Assembly: GCA_014799465.1 (NCBI GenBank) | Contig: JAAVHZ010000006.1 | Location: forward strand, 1-64,000 | DNA from: Lachnospiraceae bacterium | GTDB lineage: Bacteria > Bacillota > Clostridia > Lachnospirales > Lachnospiraceae | Direction: 5' to 3' | Length of the DNA: 64,000 nucleotides | Shown here: positions 8,798 through 17,895 of the stretch, one piece after another | Layout of the letters: the number at the start of each line of letters is the position of its first letter | How positions within the stretch are numbered: the stretch's first letter is position 1 | Notes under the pieces: model-generated | Seen by the model: only the letters and a program-made list of their open reading frames with translations | The model's database searches: none | What the model was told of the DNA's origin: nothing | Translations under genes and position numbers: made by a program

Positions 8798-9205
8798 ATG
8801 GCAAGATGGTCTTATGATAACAGCCTGACGGATATTCAAAACTGTATCCTTGAACAAATCGCTAACCATATGGGGAATCGTGTCCTTATGGGAAATATTT
8901 TAAATATCAGCTATGAAGAGTACGAGATACTGACTTCAAAGCTTCGGTTTATAAGTCAGGTAGAGGAATGTGAGAAATATTGCATTGCCATAATTGCTGC
9001 ATGGGTTGCTGCATGCAAACATGGCAGGGAAAAACAATTTTATTCAGAATTAAAACAGATAAAAAGACGTCTTCCTCAACATTACCATGCTTATATAATG
9101 GAGGCATTTACTTCAACATTTTATAATTATCAGATAGATACAATGGGAATTGAATTTAAAAGCTCTGCAGATGTAAGAAAAGCAATTATTATGCACAATG
9201 ATTAG
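8798..9205 (+). CDS. Hypothetical protein, 135 residues
   Basis: I do not recognise the family. The product is a small soluble protein of mixed helices with no signal peptide or membrane segment. A short stretch, CIAIIAAWVAACKHGREK, is alanine-rich and probably a buried helix. ATG 8798 follows the ribosome-binding site AAAGGGGTG, which overlaps an upstream GTG (8789) and so excludes it. It has an extended -10 promoter of its own and is followed 45 bases later by the CapA-like gene in the same direction, so the two may be co-transcribed. Coding quality (ribosome-binding site, promoter, uninterrupted frame) supports a real gene. Confidence 0.7.
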   Translation: MARWSYDNSLTDIQNCILEQIANHMGNRVLMGNILNISYEEYEILTSKLRFISQVEECEKYCIAIIAAWVAACKHGREKQFYSELKQIKRRLPQHYHAYIMEAFTSTFYNYQIDTMGIEFKSSADVRKAIIMHND

Positions 9206-9250
9206 TAATTTTAGCATATTAATTTACAGATTAAATTCGGAGGATTAACG

Positions 9251-10645
9251 ATGAAATGCCGCATAGCTTTTTTAATAACTATAATATGTATTTTGTGTAT
9301 CTGTTGTGCATGTGCGGATACTGTATCGGTTTCAAAAAACAGTCCGATATATGATACTGAAAGTAGTTATAAAGATAAAGAAATGGAAACATTAACCGTA
9401 CCTATTGAAGAATATATAAAAACAAATGAGGACTATTATAAAATAATAGAAAATAATATTCGTGGTACGGTTCAGGACTATGTCTGTGACAAAGTGGATT
9501 ATGCTTTCATAAGCTGGATATGCAGTACATATAATGCCAATTTTGCTAAAGATTTTTCAGATGTACTCACAACCAATACTTATACAGATTCATTTTGGCA
9601 TGAGCATACGGGATATTCATTCCATGTGTTATGGGATTATTATAGTGATACTCCTTATACAGAAGATAATGGCATATATATAAGGGAAGCTGCTGATAAA
9701 GAATTTGTCACCATGACTTTTGTGGGGGACTTGTGTCTTTCAGAAGGATGGTATACTCTTGATAAGTATGATGAAACAGGCGGAGATTTGAACCAATGCA
9801 TTTCAAGTGATTTGATTGAAAGGTTAAAAAGTGCTGATATATTTATGTTGAACAATGAGTTTACATTTAGTGACCGTGGTTCTCCTTTAAATGGTAAATA
9901 TTACACTTTCCGGGCTGATACAAGAAGGGTATCAATATTGACAGCTCTTGGTACGGATGTTGTGTCAATTGCGAACAACCATATTTTTGACTTTGGTGCT
10001 GACAGCTTTTATGATACAATGTCTACACTTAGTGAAAATGGTATTCCATATTTTGGAGGCGGCAAAGATTTAGAGGAAGCATGCCGTCCGGTGTTTTTCA
10101 TTGTAAATGGTATGAAAATTGGATTTGTTGGTGCATCGAGGGCAGAGAAAATAAGATATACACCAGGTGCTTCGGCAGATTCTCCGGGAATACTTCTGAC
10201 ATATGATAATACAGAATATCTCAATGTCATATCTGAAACGAAAAAAAACTGTGATTATCTTATTGCATATGTTCATTGGGGTACGGAGGACAGCCATGAC
10301 GTAACTGATTACCAAAAAACTATGGGATATCAGTTTATTGATGCAGGTGCTGATATAGTTGTGGGAGGACATCCGCATGTACTTCAGGGAATAGAATATT
10401 ATAACGAAAAACCAATATTATATAGTCTGGGAGATTTTTGGTTTAATTATGAAACAAAAGAAACGGGTGCAGTTGAAGTACAAATTACTCCGTCAGGACT
10501 TAAGAGTATGAAATTTCTTCCATGTATGCAGGACATGTTCACTACCACACTTAAGACTGATTCTATAGAGAGCCGGAGGATATATGATTTTCTGCAGAAT
10601 CTTTCGTTTGGAATTAATATAGACGATGAAGGATATATTAAATAA
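9251..10645 (+). CDS. CapA-family (PGA_cap) metallophosphatase-like lipoprotein
   Basis: This exported protein of 464 residues belongs to the CapA/PgsA family, linked to capsular poly-gamma-glutamate and widespread as orphan genes in Firmicutes. An N-terminal signal with several cysteines (ILCICCACADT, probable lipobox) is followed by about 120 unassigned residues. The PGA_cap domain runs from about 155 to the end: FVGDLCLSEGW (metal-binding Asp), NNEFTFSDRG, VSIANNHIFDFG, AYVHWGTED and VGGHPHVLQGIEYY, all landmarks of the metallophosphatase-like fold. The other capsule genes capB/capC are not nearby, so a role in poly-gamma-glutamate synthesis is not supported. GGAGG precedes ATG 9251. Confidence 0.85.
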   Translation: MKCRIAFLITIICILCICCACADTVSVSKNSPIYDTESSYKDKEMETLTVPIEEYIKTNEDYYKIIENNIRGTVQDYVCDKVDYAFISWICSTYNANFAKDFSDVLTTNTYTDSFWHEHTGYSFHVLWDYYSDTPYTEDNGIYIREAADKEFVTMTFVGDLCLSEGWYTLDKYDETGGDLNQCISSDLIERLKSADIFMLNNEFTFSDRGSPLNGKYYTFRADTRRVSILTALGTDVVSIANNHIFDFGADSFYDTMSTLSENGIPYFGGGKDLEEACRPVFFIVNGMKIGFVGASRAEKIRYTPGASADSPGILLTYDNTEYLNVISETKKNCDYLIAYVHWGTEDSHDVTDYQKTMGYQFIDAGADIVVGGHPHVLQGIEYYNEKPILYSLGDFWFNYETKETGAVEVQITPSGLKSMKFLPCMQDMFTTTLKTDSIESRRIYDFLQNLSFGINIDDEGYIK

Positions 10646-10715
10646 TAATTATCTCCATTTTGCATATAGAGAATAATGGAAGTTGTATTGTGGTTGGCAG
10701 GAAAGGGGAAGATTT

Positions 10716-11612
10716 ATGCACATTAAACAAAAAGTAACTATGTTGCTAATGATTGTATTATTTGCGGTTGTTGTGGTTGGTATAGTCGGTTTACTGATTA
10801 TAGCAAATAGCAAAGAAGATAAAAAAAAGCCGGAGTTTATATATTCTTCTGAGAAGACTCATGATGTTTCAGTTATATTTATTAATGCCGGAAGGGCTGA
10901 TTCGATTCTTGTTCAGGCAGATGATAATTCATATCTTATAGATACAGGATTATCAAGTTCAGTGCCTATGATAAAGAATGTTTTATTAAAGTATAATGTA
11001 AACAGGTTAAACGGTGTTTTTATTACACATAGGCATAAAGACCATTTAGGCGGGTTAAAGAAGATAAGCAAAGTGTATGATATAGATACTCTGTATTGTG
11101 CCGATATATCTGAAAAAGATTCTAATGGTGAGAAACCTATAGAAGTGTCAGCGAAAAAAAATGAACTTAATTTAACTGAGCTGTCGGCAGGGGACAAAGT
11201 GGAGATTGCAGATGAGTTGTATTTTGAAGTAGTGGCTCCATTAGAATATAATCATAATGATGATAATGACAATTCACTTGTACTGAGATTGTATGTAAAT
11301 GGAAAAGTATTTTTGTTTACAGGTGATATGCAGTTTGCAGAAGAGGCAACTCTCTTAAATGCAGGAATAGATGTATCAGCAGATATACTTAAGGTGGGGA
11401 ATCATGGTAATCCTGATGCAACTTCAGATAAATTTGCAAAGGCTGTCTCACCTGAAATAGCAATTATTACTACAGATACTTCTAAGGATGAGGATTCTGC
11501 GAATGAAAGAGTAAGAAAGTTATTTAAAAATGTTTATATAACACAGGATTATAATTATGGAATAAAGGTTATGGTTGATAAAGATGGAAGTATATCTGTT
11601 GATGAAGCATAA
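10716..11612 (+). CDS. ComEC-type MBL-fold metallohydrolase, membrane anchored or secreted
   Basis: This is a metallo-beta-lactamase-fold protein resembling the C-terminal hydrolase domain of the DNA-uptake protein ComEC, in stand-alone form (298 residues). A single N-terminal hydrophobic helix (residues about 8-30) places the domain outside the membrane. The metal site is clear: THRHKDHLGG (His105, His107, Asp109, His110), LFTGDMQ (bridging Asp) and KVGNHGN. No competence-channel domain is attached, so it may be an extracellular nuclease or phosphodiesterase. ATG 10716 is supported by AAAGGGGAA. It follows the CapA-like gene and is convergent with the tetR gene, with only five bases between stops and no visible terminator. 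Confidence 0.82.
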   Translation: MHIKQKVTMLLMIVLFAVVVVGIVGLLIIANSKEDKKKPEFIYSSEKTHDVSVIFINAGRADSILVQADDNSYLIDTGLSSSVPMIKNVLLKYNVNRLNGVFITHRHKDHLGGLKKISKVYDIDTLYCADISEKDSNGEKPIEVSAKKNELNLTELSAGDKVEIADELYFEVVAPLEYNHNDDNDNSLVLRLYVNGKVFLFTGDMQFAEEATLLNAGIDVSADILKVGNHGNPDATSDKFAKAVSPEIAIITTDTSKDEDSANERVRKLFKNVYITQDYNYGIKVMVDKDGSISVDEA

Positions 11613-11617
11613 ATATA

Positions 11618-12190
11618 TTAATCATTATTTTCAAGATATGCAGCCGTACATTTTACTATTTTTTCAATCTGTATGATTATGTTTTCTTCGGTTTCCAATA
11701 GTCCTGTTGATATCCAGTTTATAATAATTCCAAAACATCCATATACACAAAAAGTATAGAACATTTCCATTTGTGCATCAGTACATTTCGGAAATGTTTT
11801 TTTAATAATATCAAAAACTTTGTCATGCACGATATGTAGAAGCTGCTCTGTTATATCATTATTATAATTGGTACTTAAATTAGCAATGCAAAGATTGCGG
11901 TTTTCAAAAAGATAATTAAGTATAATTCTGATAAATGACAGCGGATTTTCATTGAGCATCTCGGTACATTTACTGCTTTCCAGCACTTTGCGGAATTTAT
12001 TTAAGAATTCTTCAATTATTTTATCATTAAGGTCATATATGTCTTTGTAATGAAGGTAAAATGTACGTCTGTCCAGATTAGCCATATTTGTAATCTCAGT
12101 AACAGTTATATCTTTGATGTTTTTTATCATCAGCAGATTGGTAAAGGTTTCTTTGATTAAATTTTCAGTTCGTATAGTTCGTCTATCCAT
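11618..12190 (-). CDS. TetR/AcrR-family transcriptional regulator
   Basis: A 190-residue dimeric repressor of the TetR family. The N-terminal helix-turn-helix covers about residues 8-55 (KDITVTEITNMANLDRRTFYLHYKDIYDL, with the family's YxHYK recognition helix end). The ligand domain is helical and resembles those of Firmicute TetR_C_7/YvdT-like regulators. It is transcribed divergently from the RND/MMPL transporter, and the shared interval holds a near-perfect palindrome over the transporter promoter, so it most likely represses the exporter and perhaps itself. The inducer is unknown. The ribosome-binding site is AAAGGAAT just upstream of the ATG. Confidence 0.88.
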   Translation of the reverse strand: MDRRTIRTENLIKETFTNLLMIKNIKDITVTEITNMANLDRRTFYLHYKDIYDLNDKIIEEFLNKFRKVLESSKCTEMLNENPLSFIRIILNYLFENRNLCIANLSTNYNNDITEQLLHIVHDKVFDIIKKTFPKCTDAQMEMFYTFCVYGCFGIIINWISTGLLETEENIIIQIEKIVKCTAAYLENND

Positions 12191-12290
12191 AATATTCCTT
12201 TCATTTTACAAATATAATCTTTATTAAGAATTTATAAATTATACATATTTAATACACGAAGTGAGCATTAATGCACAGGTTTCAAAACTA

Positions 12291-12333
12291 TTGACTATTG
12301 TACCATAATTTTTGCTGTGGTACAATTCGTCAA
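12291..12333 (+). promoter_or_regulatory. Palindromic operator overlapping the RND transporter promoter
   Basis: TTGACTATTGTACCA (12291-12305) faces its near-complement TGGTACAATTCGTCAA (12318-12333); the inner 9-bp arms ATTGTACCA/TGGTACAAT are perfect. Within it lies a promoter: TTGTAC (12298-12303), 17-base spacer, TACAAT (12321-12326) with an extended -10 (TGG before it). A repressor bound here would block polymerase. It is the probable TetR operator. Confidence 0.68.
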
Positions 12334-12361
12334 TAATAAAAACAAAAAGGGATGTGGAAGT

Positions 12362-14434
12362 ATGACAAGTATAGGTAAGTTTATAGCAAAGCACAAATTT
12401 TTAATTCTGATTGTATCAATGATTTTGCTGATACCGTCAGTTTATGGATATGTCAAAACTAAAATAAACTATGACGTATTGAGCTATCTTCCAAAGTCAT
12501 TAGAGACCGTAGACGGTCAGGATATTATGGTGGATGAGTTTGGAATGGGTGCATTCTCCATGGTAGTAGTAGAGGGCATGGATAGCAAGGACGCAGCAGA
12601 ACTTGAAAAGAAAATGGAAAGTGTAGAGCATGTTGAAGATGTACTCTGGTATGATGATGCACTGGATATAAGTATTCCGATTGATATGCTGCCTGATACT
12701 TTAAAGGATGCATTGTTCAATGGTGATGCAACGATGATGATTGCTCTGTTTGATGATACTACATCATCAGATGATACAATGAATGCAGTGGAAGAACTTA
12801 GGAAAGTTGTAGGAAAGCAGTGTTTTATAAGCGGAATGGCAGGTGTTGTAACAGATATTAAGAACCTTGCCATGGCAGAGATGCCGATATATGTTACTAT
12901 TGCGGCTGTTTTGTCGTTTCTGGTACTGTGCTGTACAATGGATTCGTTTTTTGTACCAGTATTATTTCTTTTCAGTATAGGTGTAGGCATTATATACAAT
13001 CTTGGCACAAATATTTTTCTGGGAGAGATATCTTATATCACTCAGGCATTAACGGCAGTGTTGCAGTTAGGTGTTACAATGGATTATTCTATATTCCTTT
13101 TAAGCAGTTATGAGGAGAATAAAAAGAAGATGCCTGACAAGGTCGATGCCATGGCAAAAGCCATCGTATCTACATTTACATCAGTGGCAGGAAGTTCCAT
13201 AACCACAGTGGCAGGTTTTGCAGCACTTATGTTTATGACTTTTGCACTGGGTAAGAATCTTGGAATAGTCATGATAAAGGGTGTTGTAATAGGTGTTATC
13301 TGCTGTGTAACTCTTTTACCGGCACTTATACTTATATTTGAAAAGCTGATAGATAAGACAACGCATAAACCTATAATACCGCCAATGAAGAAATTATCGG
13401 ATTTTATTACAAAGCATTACATTATATGGATTGTATTATTTGCAATAATGCTGGTTCCGGCAATTCATGGCAACAACAATGTAAAACTTTATTATAATAT
13501 AGACAGCGGATTGCCGGACAGCCTTGACAGTTCTAAAGCAAATGCAAAACTTTCAGAAGATTTTGATATGAAATCTGTGTATATGGTTCTGCTCAAGGAT
13601 GGTTTGAATGCAAAAGAAAAGTCAGACCTGCTTAAAAAGATAGAAGAAGTAAAGGGTGTTAAATGGGCATTGGGAATGAATTCATTTATAGGTGGTCTTG
13701 TACCGGAAGAGATGATTCCTGATGATTTGCGAAAGACACTTCAGACGGATAATTATGAGATTCAGTTTATCTGTTCTGATTACAGTGCGGCAACCGATAA
13801 AGCGAATGCACAGATAAAGGAAATAAATGATATAGTTAAGTCTTATAATGAAGAGTCAATGGTAATAGGTGAGGCACCTCTGATGAAAGACCTTCAGGAT
13901 GTAACGGATGTGGATTTGGTTATGGTAAATACAGTCTCTGTTATTGCCATTTTCCTTATAATTATGATTGTGTTTAAGTCTATATCACTGCCGATTATAT
14001 TAGTTTCGGTAATAGAGTTTGCGATTTGCGTAAATATGGCAATTCCTTATTATATGGGTACAGAGCTGCCGTTTGTGGCAAGTATAGTTATTGGAACAAT
14101 CCAGCTTGGAGCTACTGTAGATTATGCAATACTTATGACTTCACGCTATAAGGCGGAAAGGCTTGCGGGAAAGAGTAAGAATGAAGCTATTAAGGTGGCA
14201 CACAGAACATCCATGAAGCCTATACTGACCAGTGGTATAAGTTTCTTCGCAGCTACTTTTGGTGTCGGTCTGTATTCAAGTATTGATATGATAAGTTCAA
14301 TAACGGCATTGTTGTCAAGGGGGGCAATTATAAGTACGGTTATAGTGCTTATGTTGCTGCCGGCAATGTTCAGGGTGTTTGATAAGGTAATATGTTATAC
14401 TACGTTGGGGATGAGAGATAAGAGGAGTGCGTAG
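12362..14434 (+). CDS. RND/MMPL-family transporter
   Basis: A 690-residue inner-membrane exporter of the RND superfamily (MMPL branch), which exports lipids or hydrophobic drugs by proton exchange. It shows the two-fold repeat of the family: TM1 at about 12-32, an extracellular porter loop to about 180, TMs 2-6 (AEMPIYVTIAAVLSFLVLCC to about 335), then TM7, a second loop and TMs 8-12. GAT-MDYSIFL and GATVDYAILM in the middle TMs carry the proton-relay acids typical of MMPL proteins. ATG 12362 is chosen; an upstream frame start at 12317 lies in the promoter. Its divergent TetR partner suggests drug- or lipid-inducible expression. No partner subunits are seen. Confidence 0.88.
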   Translation: MTSIGKFIAKHKFLILIVSMILLIPSVYGYVKTKINYDVLSYLPKSLETVDGQDIMVDEFGMGAFSMVVVEGMDSKDAAELEKKMESVEHVEDVLWYDDALDISIPIDMLPDTLKDALFNGDATMMIALFDDTTSSDDTMNAVEELRKVVGKQCFISGMAGVVTDIKNLAMAEMPIYVTIAAVLSFLVLCCTMDSFFVPVLFLFSIGVGIIYNLGTNIFLGEISYITQALTAVLQLGVTMDYSIFLLSSYEENKKKMPDKVDAMAKAIVSTFTSVAGSSITTVAGFAALMFMTFALGKNLGIVMIKGVVIGVICCVTLLPALILIFEKLIDKTTHKPIIPPMKKLSDFITKHYIIWIVLFAIMLVPAIHGNNNVKLYYNIDSGLPDSLDSSKANAKLSEDFDMKSVYMVLLKDGLNAKEKSDLLKKIEEVKGVKWALGMNSFIGGLVPEEMIPDDLRKTLQTDNYEIQFICSDYSAATDKANAQIKEINDIVKSYNEESMVIGEAPLMKDLQDVTDVDLVMVNTVSVIAIFLIIMIVFKSISLPIILVSVIEFAICVNMAIPYYMGTELPFVASIVIGTIQLGATVDYAILMTSRYKAERLAGKSKNEAIKVAHRTSMKPILTSGISFFAATFGVGLYSSIDMISSITALLSRGAIISTVIVLMLLPAMFRVFDKVICYTTLGMRDKRSA

Positions 14435-14438
14435 AGGG

Positions 14439-14479
14439 AATACCTGTTATGTTGTTTTTAGGCATAGCAGGTATTTTTT
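14439..14479 (+). terminator. Intrinsic terminator after the RND transporter
   Basis: AATACCTGTTATG pairs with CATAGCAGGTATT, followed by a run of T ending near 14479. Confidence 0.8.
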
Positions 14480-14509
14480 ATAAATTAGTTTAATACATAA
14501 AGTTTTAAG

Positions 14510-14538
14510 TTGTTATTTTTTAAATTTATCTCTATAAT
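14510..14538 (+). promoter_or_regulatory. Sigma-A promoter of the type IIG restriction enzyme
   Basis: TTGTTA (14510-14515), 17-base spacer, TATAAT (14533-14538), about 38 bases before the start codon. Confidence 0.7.
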
Positions 14539-14575
14539 AAAAGAAAGTGAAAGATGAGTATAGGAGAATACTGTA

Positions 14576-17500
14576 ATGTTTGAAAAAATTAATAAAATAA
14601 CAATAGATGAAATTTTAAATAGTAAAGAATACAAGGAGAAGCTGAAAGAAACACTTGTGTCTATAATAGCTAAGACTAAGGCTGCTACAACAGAAGCATC
14701 AATAGCATCTATATTTGAAAATGAAATATTTTACTTTATTAAGATGTTTTTAGGGAAGGATATAACATTTGAAAAAGAGGTGGGACAAGAGTATTTGAAA
14801 CGAAAAATATGTGTATTTAGGGGTAGAATGGATGCTGTAGCTAATGATTTAGTTATTGAGTATAAAAGAAGTCAGAAATTAACCAAAGAATCAGATAAAA
14901 AAAATGCAACAAAACAGGTGGAAGAATATTTAATTCAATTAAATGAAAAGAATAGTTTAGAGTATAATGCAATATTAACAGATGGTCAAAAGATAAGGTA
15001 TTTTTATTATTTGGATAGAGCATTACATTATACACCATTTAAAGAAATAGAAACTGAAGATTTAGATAAGTTAGTTAGAAGTCTTGTAAATGTTGAGAAT
15101 AAAAAATTTGTTCCAGATAATATAATAAATGATTTTAAATTTGAATCAAAAAATAATATAACCAGAGATTTAGCACTCAGTTTATTTGATATTGTACAAA
15201 ATAGTATGACAGAAAAAACTGATATGCTATTTCAAGAATGGCAGGAATTGTTTCATTTATCGGAAAATGACAGAGGAAAAAATCTGGATATAGAAAAAAG
15301 GAAAGCAGCTTTGGGAAAAATGTTTAATGTAGAAATTGCAGATACAGAAACAGATTATAAAGCACTATTTGTTTTGCAGACAACATATGCAATAATTGTT
15401 AAGCTTATAGCTTGCAAAGTTATATCAAAGATTTCCGGAAGCAGTCAGGAAGAGATAGTATACTTTTCTGATTTGGCAAAAGTAAACTCTGAGGGTTTAA
15501 GGCAATTTATGGAAAGTTTGGAAGAGGGATATACTTTTTCTATAGGAGGGATACGAAATCTTTTAGAGGGTGATTTCTTTTCGTGGTATAGTGATGAGAA
15601 TCAATGGAATGACAAAGAAGGAACGTGTATTAAAAAAATAATAAATACTTTAGAGGGATATTCTATAAATAAATTTTCATATGGATATTTAGCTATAGAT
15701 ATTTTCAAGGACTTATATATGGAAATAATGCCTAATGAAGTGAGACACAGTCTGGGTGAGTATTTTACACCATCATGGCTTGCAGATTATGTTATCAAAA
15801 ATAGTTCTGAAATGGTTAAGGAAAGTGATTGGAGAGCAATCGACCCATGTTGTGGAAGTGGAATATTCATTGTATCACTTATTAAACATGTTATTGGAAA
15901 AAGGGATATAGTCAGTTTATCTCATAAAGAGAAAAAAGCATTATTAAAGGAAATTGTAAATAGAGTTCAGGGAATTGATATAAATCCTCTTTCTGTATTA
16001 ACGGCAAGAGTCAGCTACCTTTGGGCAATATCACCATTATTAGAAGATGAAACAGTCGAAATACCAATTTATTTAGGGGATTCTGCTAATATTCCCAAAA
16101 TAGTATTTTTGAAAGAAGTAAAATGTTATCAGTACATAATAAGTACAAAACAGGGAGAAATAGAAATAACATTACCATGCTCTTTTGTAGAAGAAGAATG
16201 TTTTTTAGAAAGAATGAGTCTGCTTCAAACAATAATAAAAGCTGAGAGCGAAATATTGGTTTATGAGAAATTAATCAGTTATATACCAAAACATGAACGA
16301 AACCAAGATGTTTTAGATAAAATAAGTGATTTGTCATTAAGGTTAGTAGAACTTCATAAAAATAAGTGGGATGGAATATGGCTTAGGATTGTTACAAATT
16401 ATATGCTGGTAGCAAGAATAAAAAATATAGATATTATAGTAGGCAATCCACCATGGGTAAAATGGGAGTATTTACCTCAAATGTATGCGGAAAAGATAAA
16501 ATCTTTGTGTTTAGACAGACATATTTTTTCAGGACAGACATATATGGGGGCAATAAGTCTTAATATATGTGCATTAATTTCAAATGTTACCGCTTCAAGT
16601 TGGTTAAAACCAGATGGTGTATTAGCCTTTTTAATGCCCAAAACATTAATGACACAAGATTCATATGCCGGATTTAGAAATTTTTATATTGACATTAATG
16701 AAGATAAAAGGTTGTTTTTACAAAAAGCAGATGATTGGAGCAAGTCAGGAAATCCTTTTGTTTATACAACAGAAAAATTTTTAACGTATTACTATAAGAA
16801 TAAATTTGTGGATTATTCAAAAGGTTTACCTGTTAAATATTTTGAAAAGAAACGGGGAATAGAAGTAAAACAAATAAATAGTCATAGTAATTTTGAAGAA
16901 GTGAAACAGTATTTTAATTATAAGAATGGAAAAGCATATCAATTAGATGCAAACAGAACAGGGTTTACTATGATAGAATCTGAATCTTCTTTTAGGACGG
17001 AACTTTACGGAAAAATAATTGGACAGTGCGAATATAAAGCCAGAAGTGGGGTAGAGTTTACACCTGCTGAGATATATTTTGTTAAACCAAAAGGTAAATC
17101 AGCAAGTGATAAAAGATATAAGTTTACTAATTCAGAATTTAAAAATTCAATATACAAAGCGATAAGTAATAATGGATTTGAAATTGAAAAGGAATTTGTA
17201 AAACCTGTGATAAAAAGTCCGTGTATAACTGAATTTGGAATTATAGATAATGATAACTATTGTATTTTTCCATATAAAGAAGGTATGACAGAAAGTATAT
17301 CATTAAAAGAATTGAGTCAGGATTATGATTATTTAGCAAATTACTTTATAAATTATAAAAAACTGATAGATAAACAATCAGAGAGAAGCAAAATGATAGC
17401 AAAAGGTAATGATTTTTATGCATTATCAAAAGTAGGAAGGTATACATACGGAGATTTTTCGGTGACTTTTAGGGATAATACAAAAATGGTTGCAACAGTT

Positions 17501-17857
17501 GTTAAACCAATAGTAACTCCTTGGGGAAGTAAAGTTAAGCCAATATGTGCAAAACATTCACCTTATATATCGATGGATAAAAAAGGTCGGTTTATTAATA
17601 AAGAGGAGGCATATTTTATATGTGGAATACTTAATACCAATGTAGTTCAGGAGTATTTTAAATTTACTTTTAGCGGACGTTCTTACAGCATTGATTTTAA
17701 TATTTATATTCCTTTATATGATTCTGAAAATGAATTACATAAGGGAATTGTAGAATTATCACAAAAGGCACATAAGATAAATAAAAATATTAGAGAAATT
17801 CAAAAAATAAAAAAGCAAATAGAAAATTTATATATGCAAATATGTGAAGATAAATAA
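14576..17857 (+). CDS. Type IIG restriction-modification enzyme (fused endonuclease and N6-adenine methyltransferase)
   Basis: A single 1093-residue chain combines nuclease, methyltransferase and target recognition. The N-terminal nuclease shows GRMDAVANDLVIEYKR, a PD-(D/E)XK pattern with Asp86, Glu95 and Lys97. A helical linker follows to about residue 380. The methyltransferase carries LGEYFTPSWLADYVI, the SAM-binding DPCCGSGIF (423-431), GIDINPLSVLTARV and the catalytic NPPW (624-627; NPPY variant common in this group). The C-terminal 350 residues form the target-recognition and helical part. Such enzymes methylate one strand and cut to the side of the site. No separate specificity subunit or BREX/DISARM partners are nearby. 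Coding sequence is more AT-rich than its neighbours, suggesting horizontal transfer. Confidence 0.87.
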   Translation: MFEKINKITIDEILNSKEYKEKLKETLVSIIAKTKAATTEASIASIFENEIFYFIKMFLGKDITFEKEVGQEYLKRKICVFRGRMDAVANDLVIEYKRSQKLTKESDKKNATKQVEEYLIQLNEKNSLEYNAILTDGQKIRYFYYLDRALHYTPFKEIETEDLDKLVRSLVNVENKKFVPDNIINDFKFESKNNITRDLALSLFDIVQNSMTEKTDMLFQEWQELFHLSENDRGKNLDIEKRKAALGKMFNVEIADTETDYKALFVLQTTYAIIVKLIACKVISKISGSSQEEIVYFSDLAKVNSEGLRQFMESLEEGYTFSIGGIRNLLEGDFFSWYSDENQWNDKEGTCIKKIINTLEGYSINKFSYGYLAIDIFKDLYMEIMPNEVRHSLGEYFTPSWLADYVIKNSSEMVKESDWRAIDPCCGSGIFIVSLIKHVIGKRDIVSLSHKEKKALLKEIVNRVQGIDINPLSVLTARVSYLWAISPLLEDETVEIPIYLGDSANIPKIVFLKEVKCYQYIISTKQGEIEITLPCSFVEEECFLERMSLLQTIIKAESEILVYEKLISYIPKHERNQDVLDKISDLSLRLVELHKNKWDGIWLRIVTNYMLVARIKNIDIIVGNPPWVKWEYLPQMYAEKIKSLCLDRHIFSGQTYMGAISLNICALISNVTASSWLKPDGVLAFLMPKTLMTQDSYAGFRNFYIDINEDKRLFLQKADDWSKSGNPFVYTTEKFLTYYYKNKFVDYSKGLPVKYFEKKRGIEVKQINSHSNFEEVKQYFNYKNGKAYQLDANRTGFTMIESESSFRTELYGKIIGQCEYKARSGVEFTPAEIYFVKPKGKSASDKRYKFTNSEFKNSIYKAISNNGFEIEKEFVKPVIKSPCITEFGIIDNDNYCIFPYKEGMTESISLKELSQDYDYLANYFINYKKLIDKQSERSKMIAKGNDFYALSKVGRYTYGDFSVTFRDNTKMVATVVKPIVTPWGSKVKPICAKHSPYISMDKKGRFINKEEAYFICGILNTNVVQEYFKFTFSGRSYSIDFNIYIPLYDSENELHKGIVELSQKAHKINKNIREIQKIKKQIENLYMQICEDK

Positions 17858-17895
17858 AGCAGCCTATACAATCATACATACAAGGAGGTTCCCAT

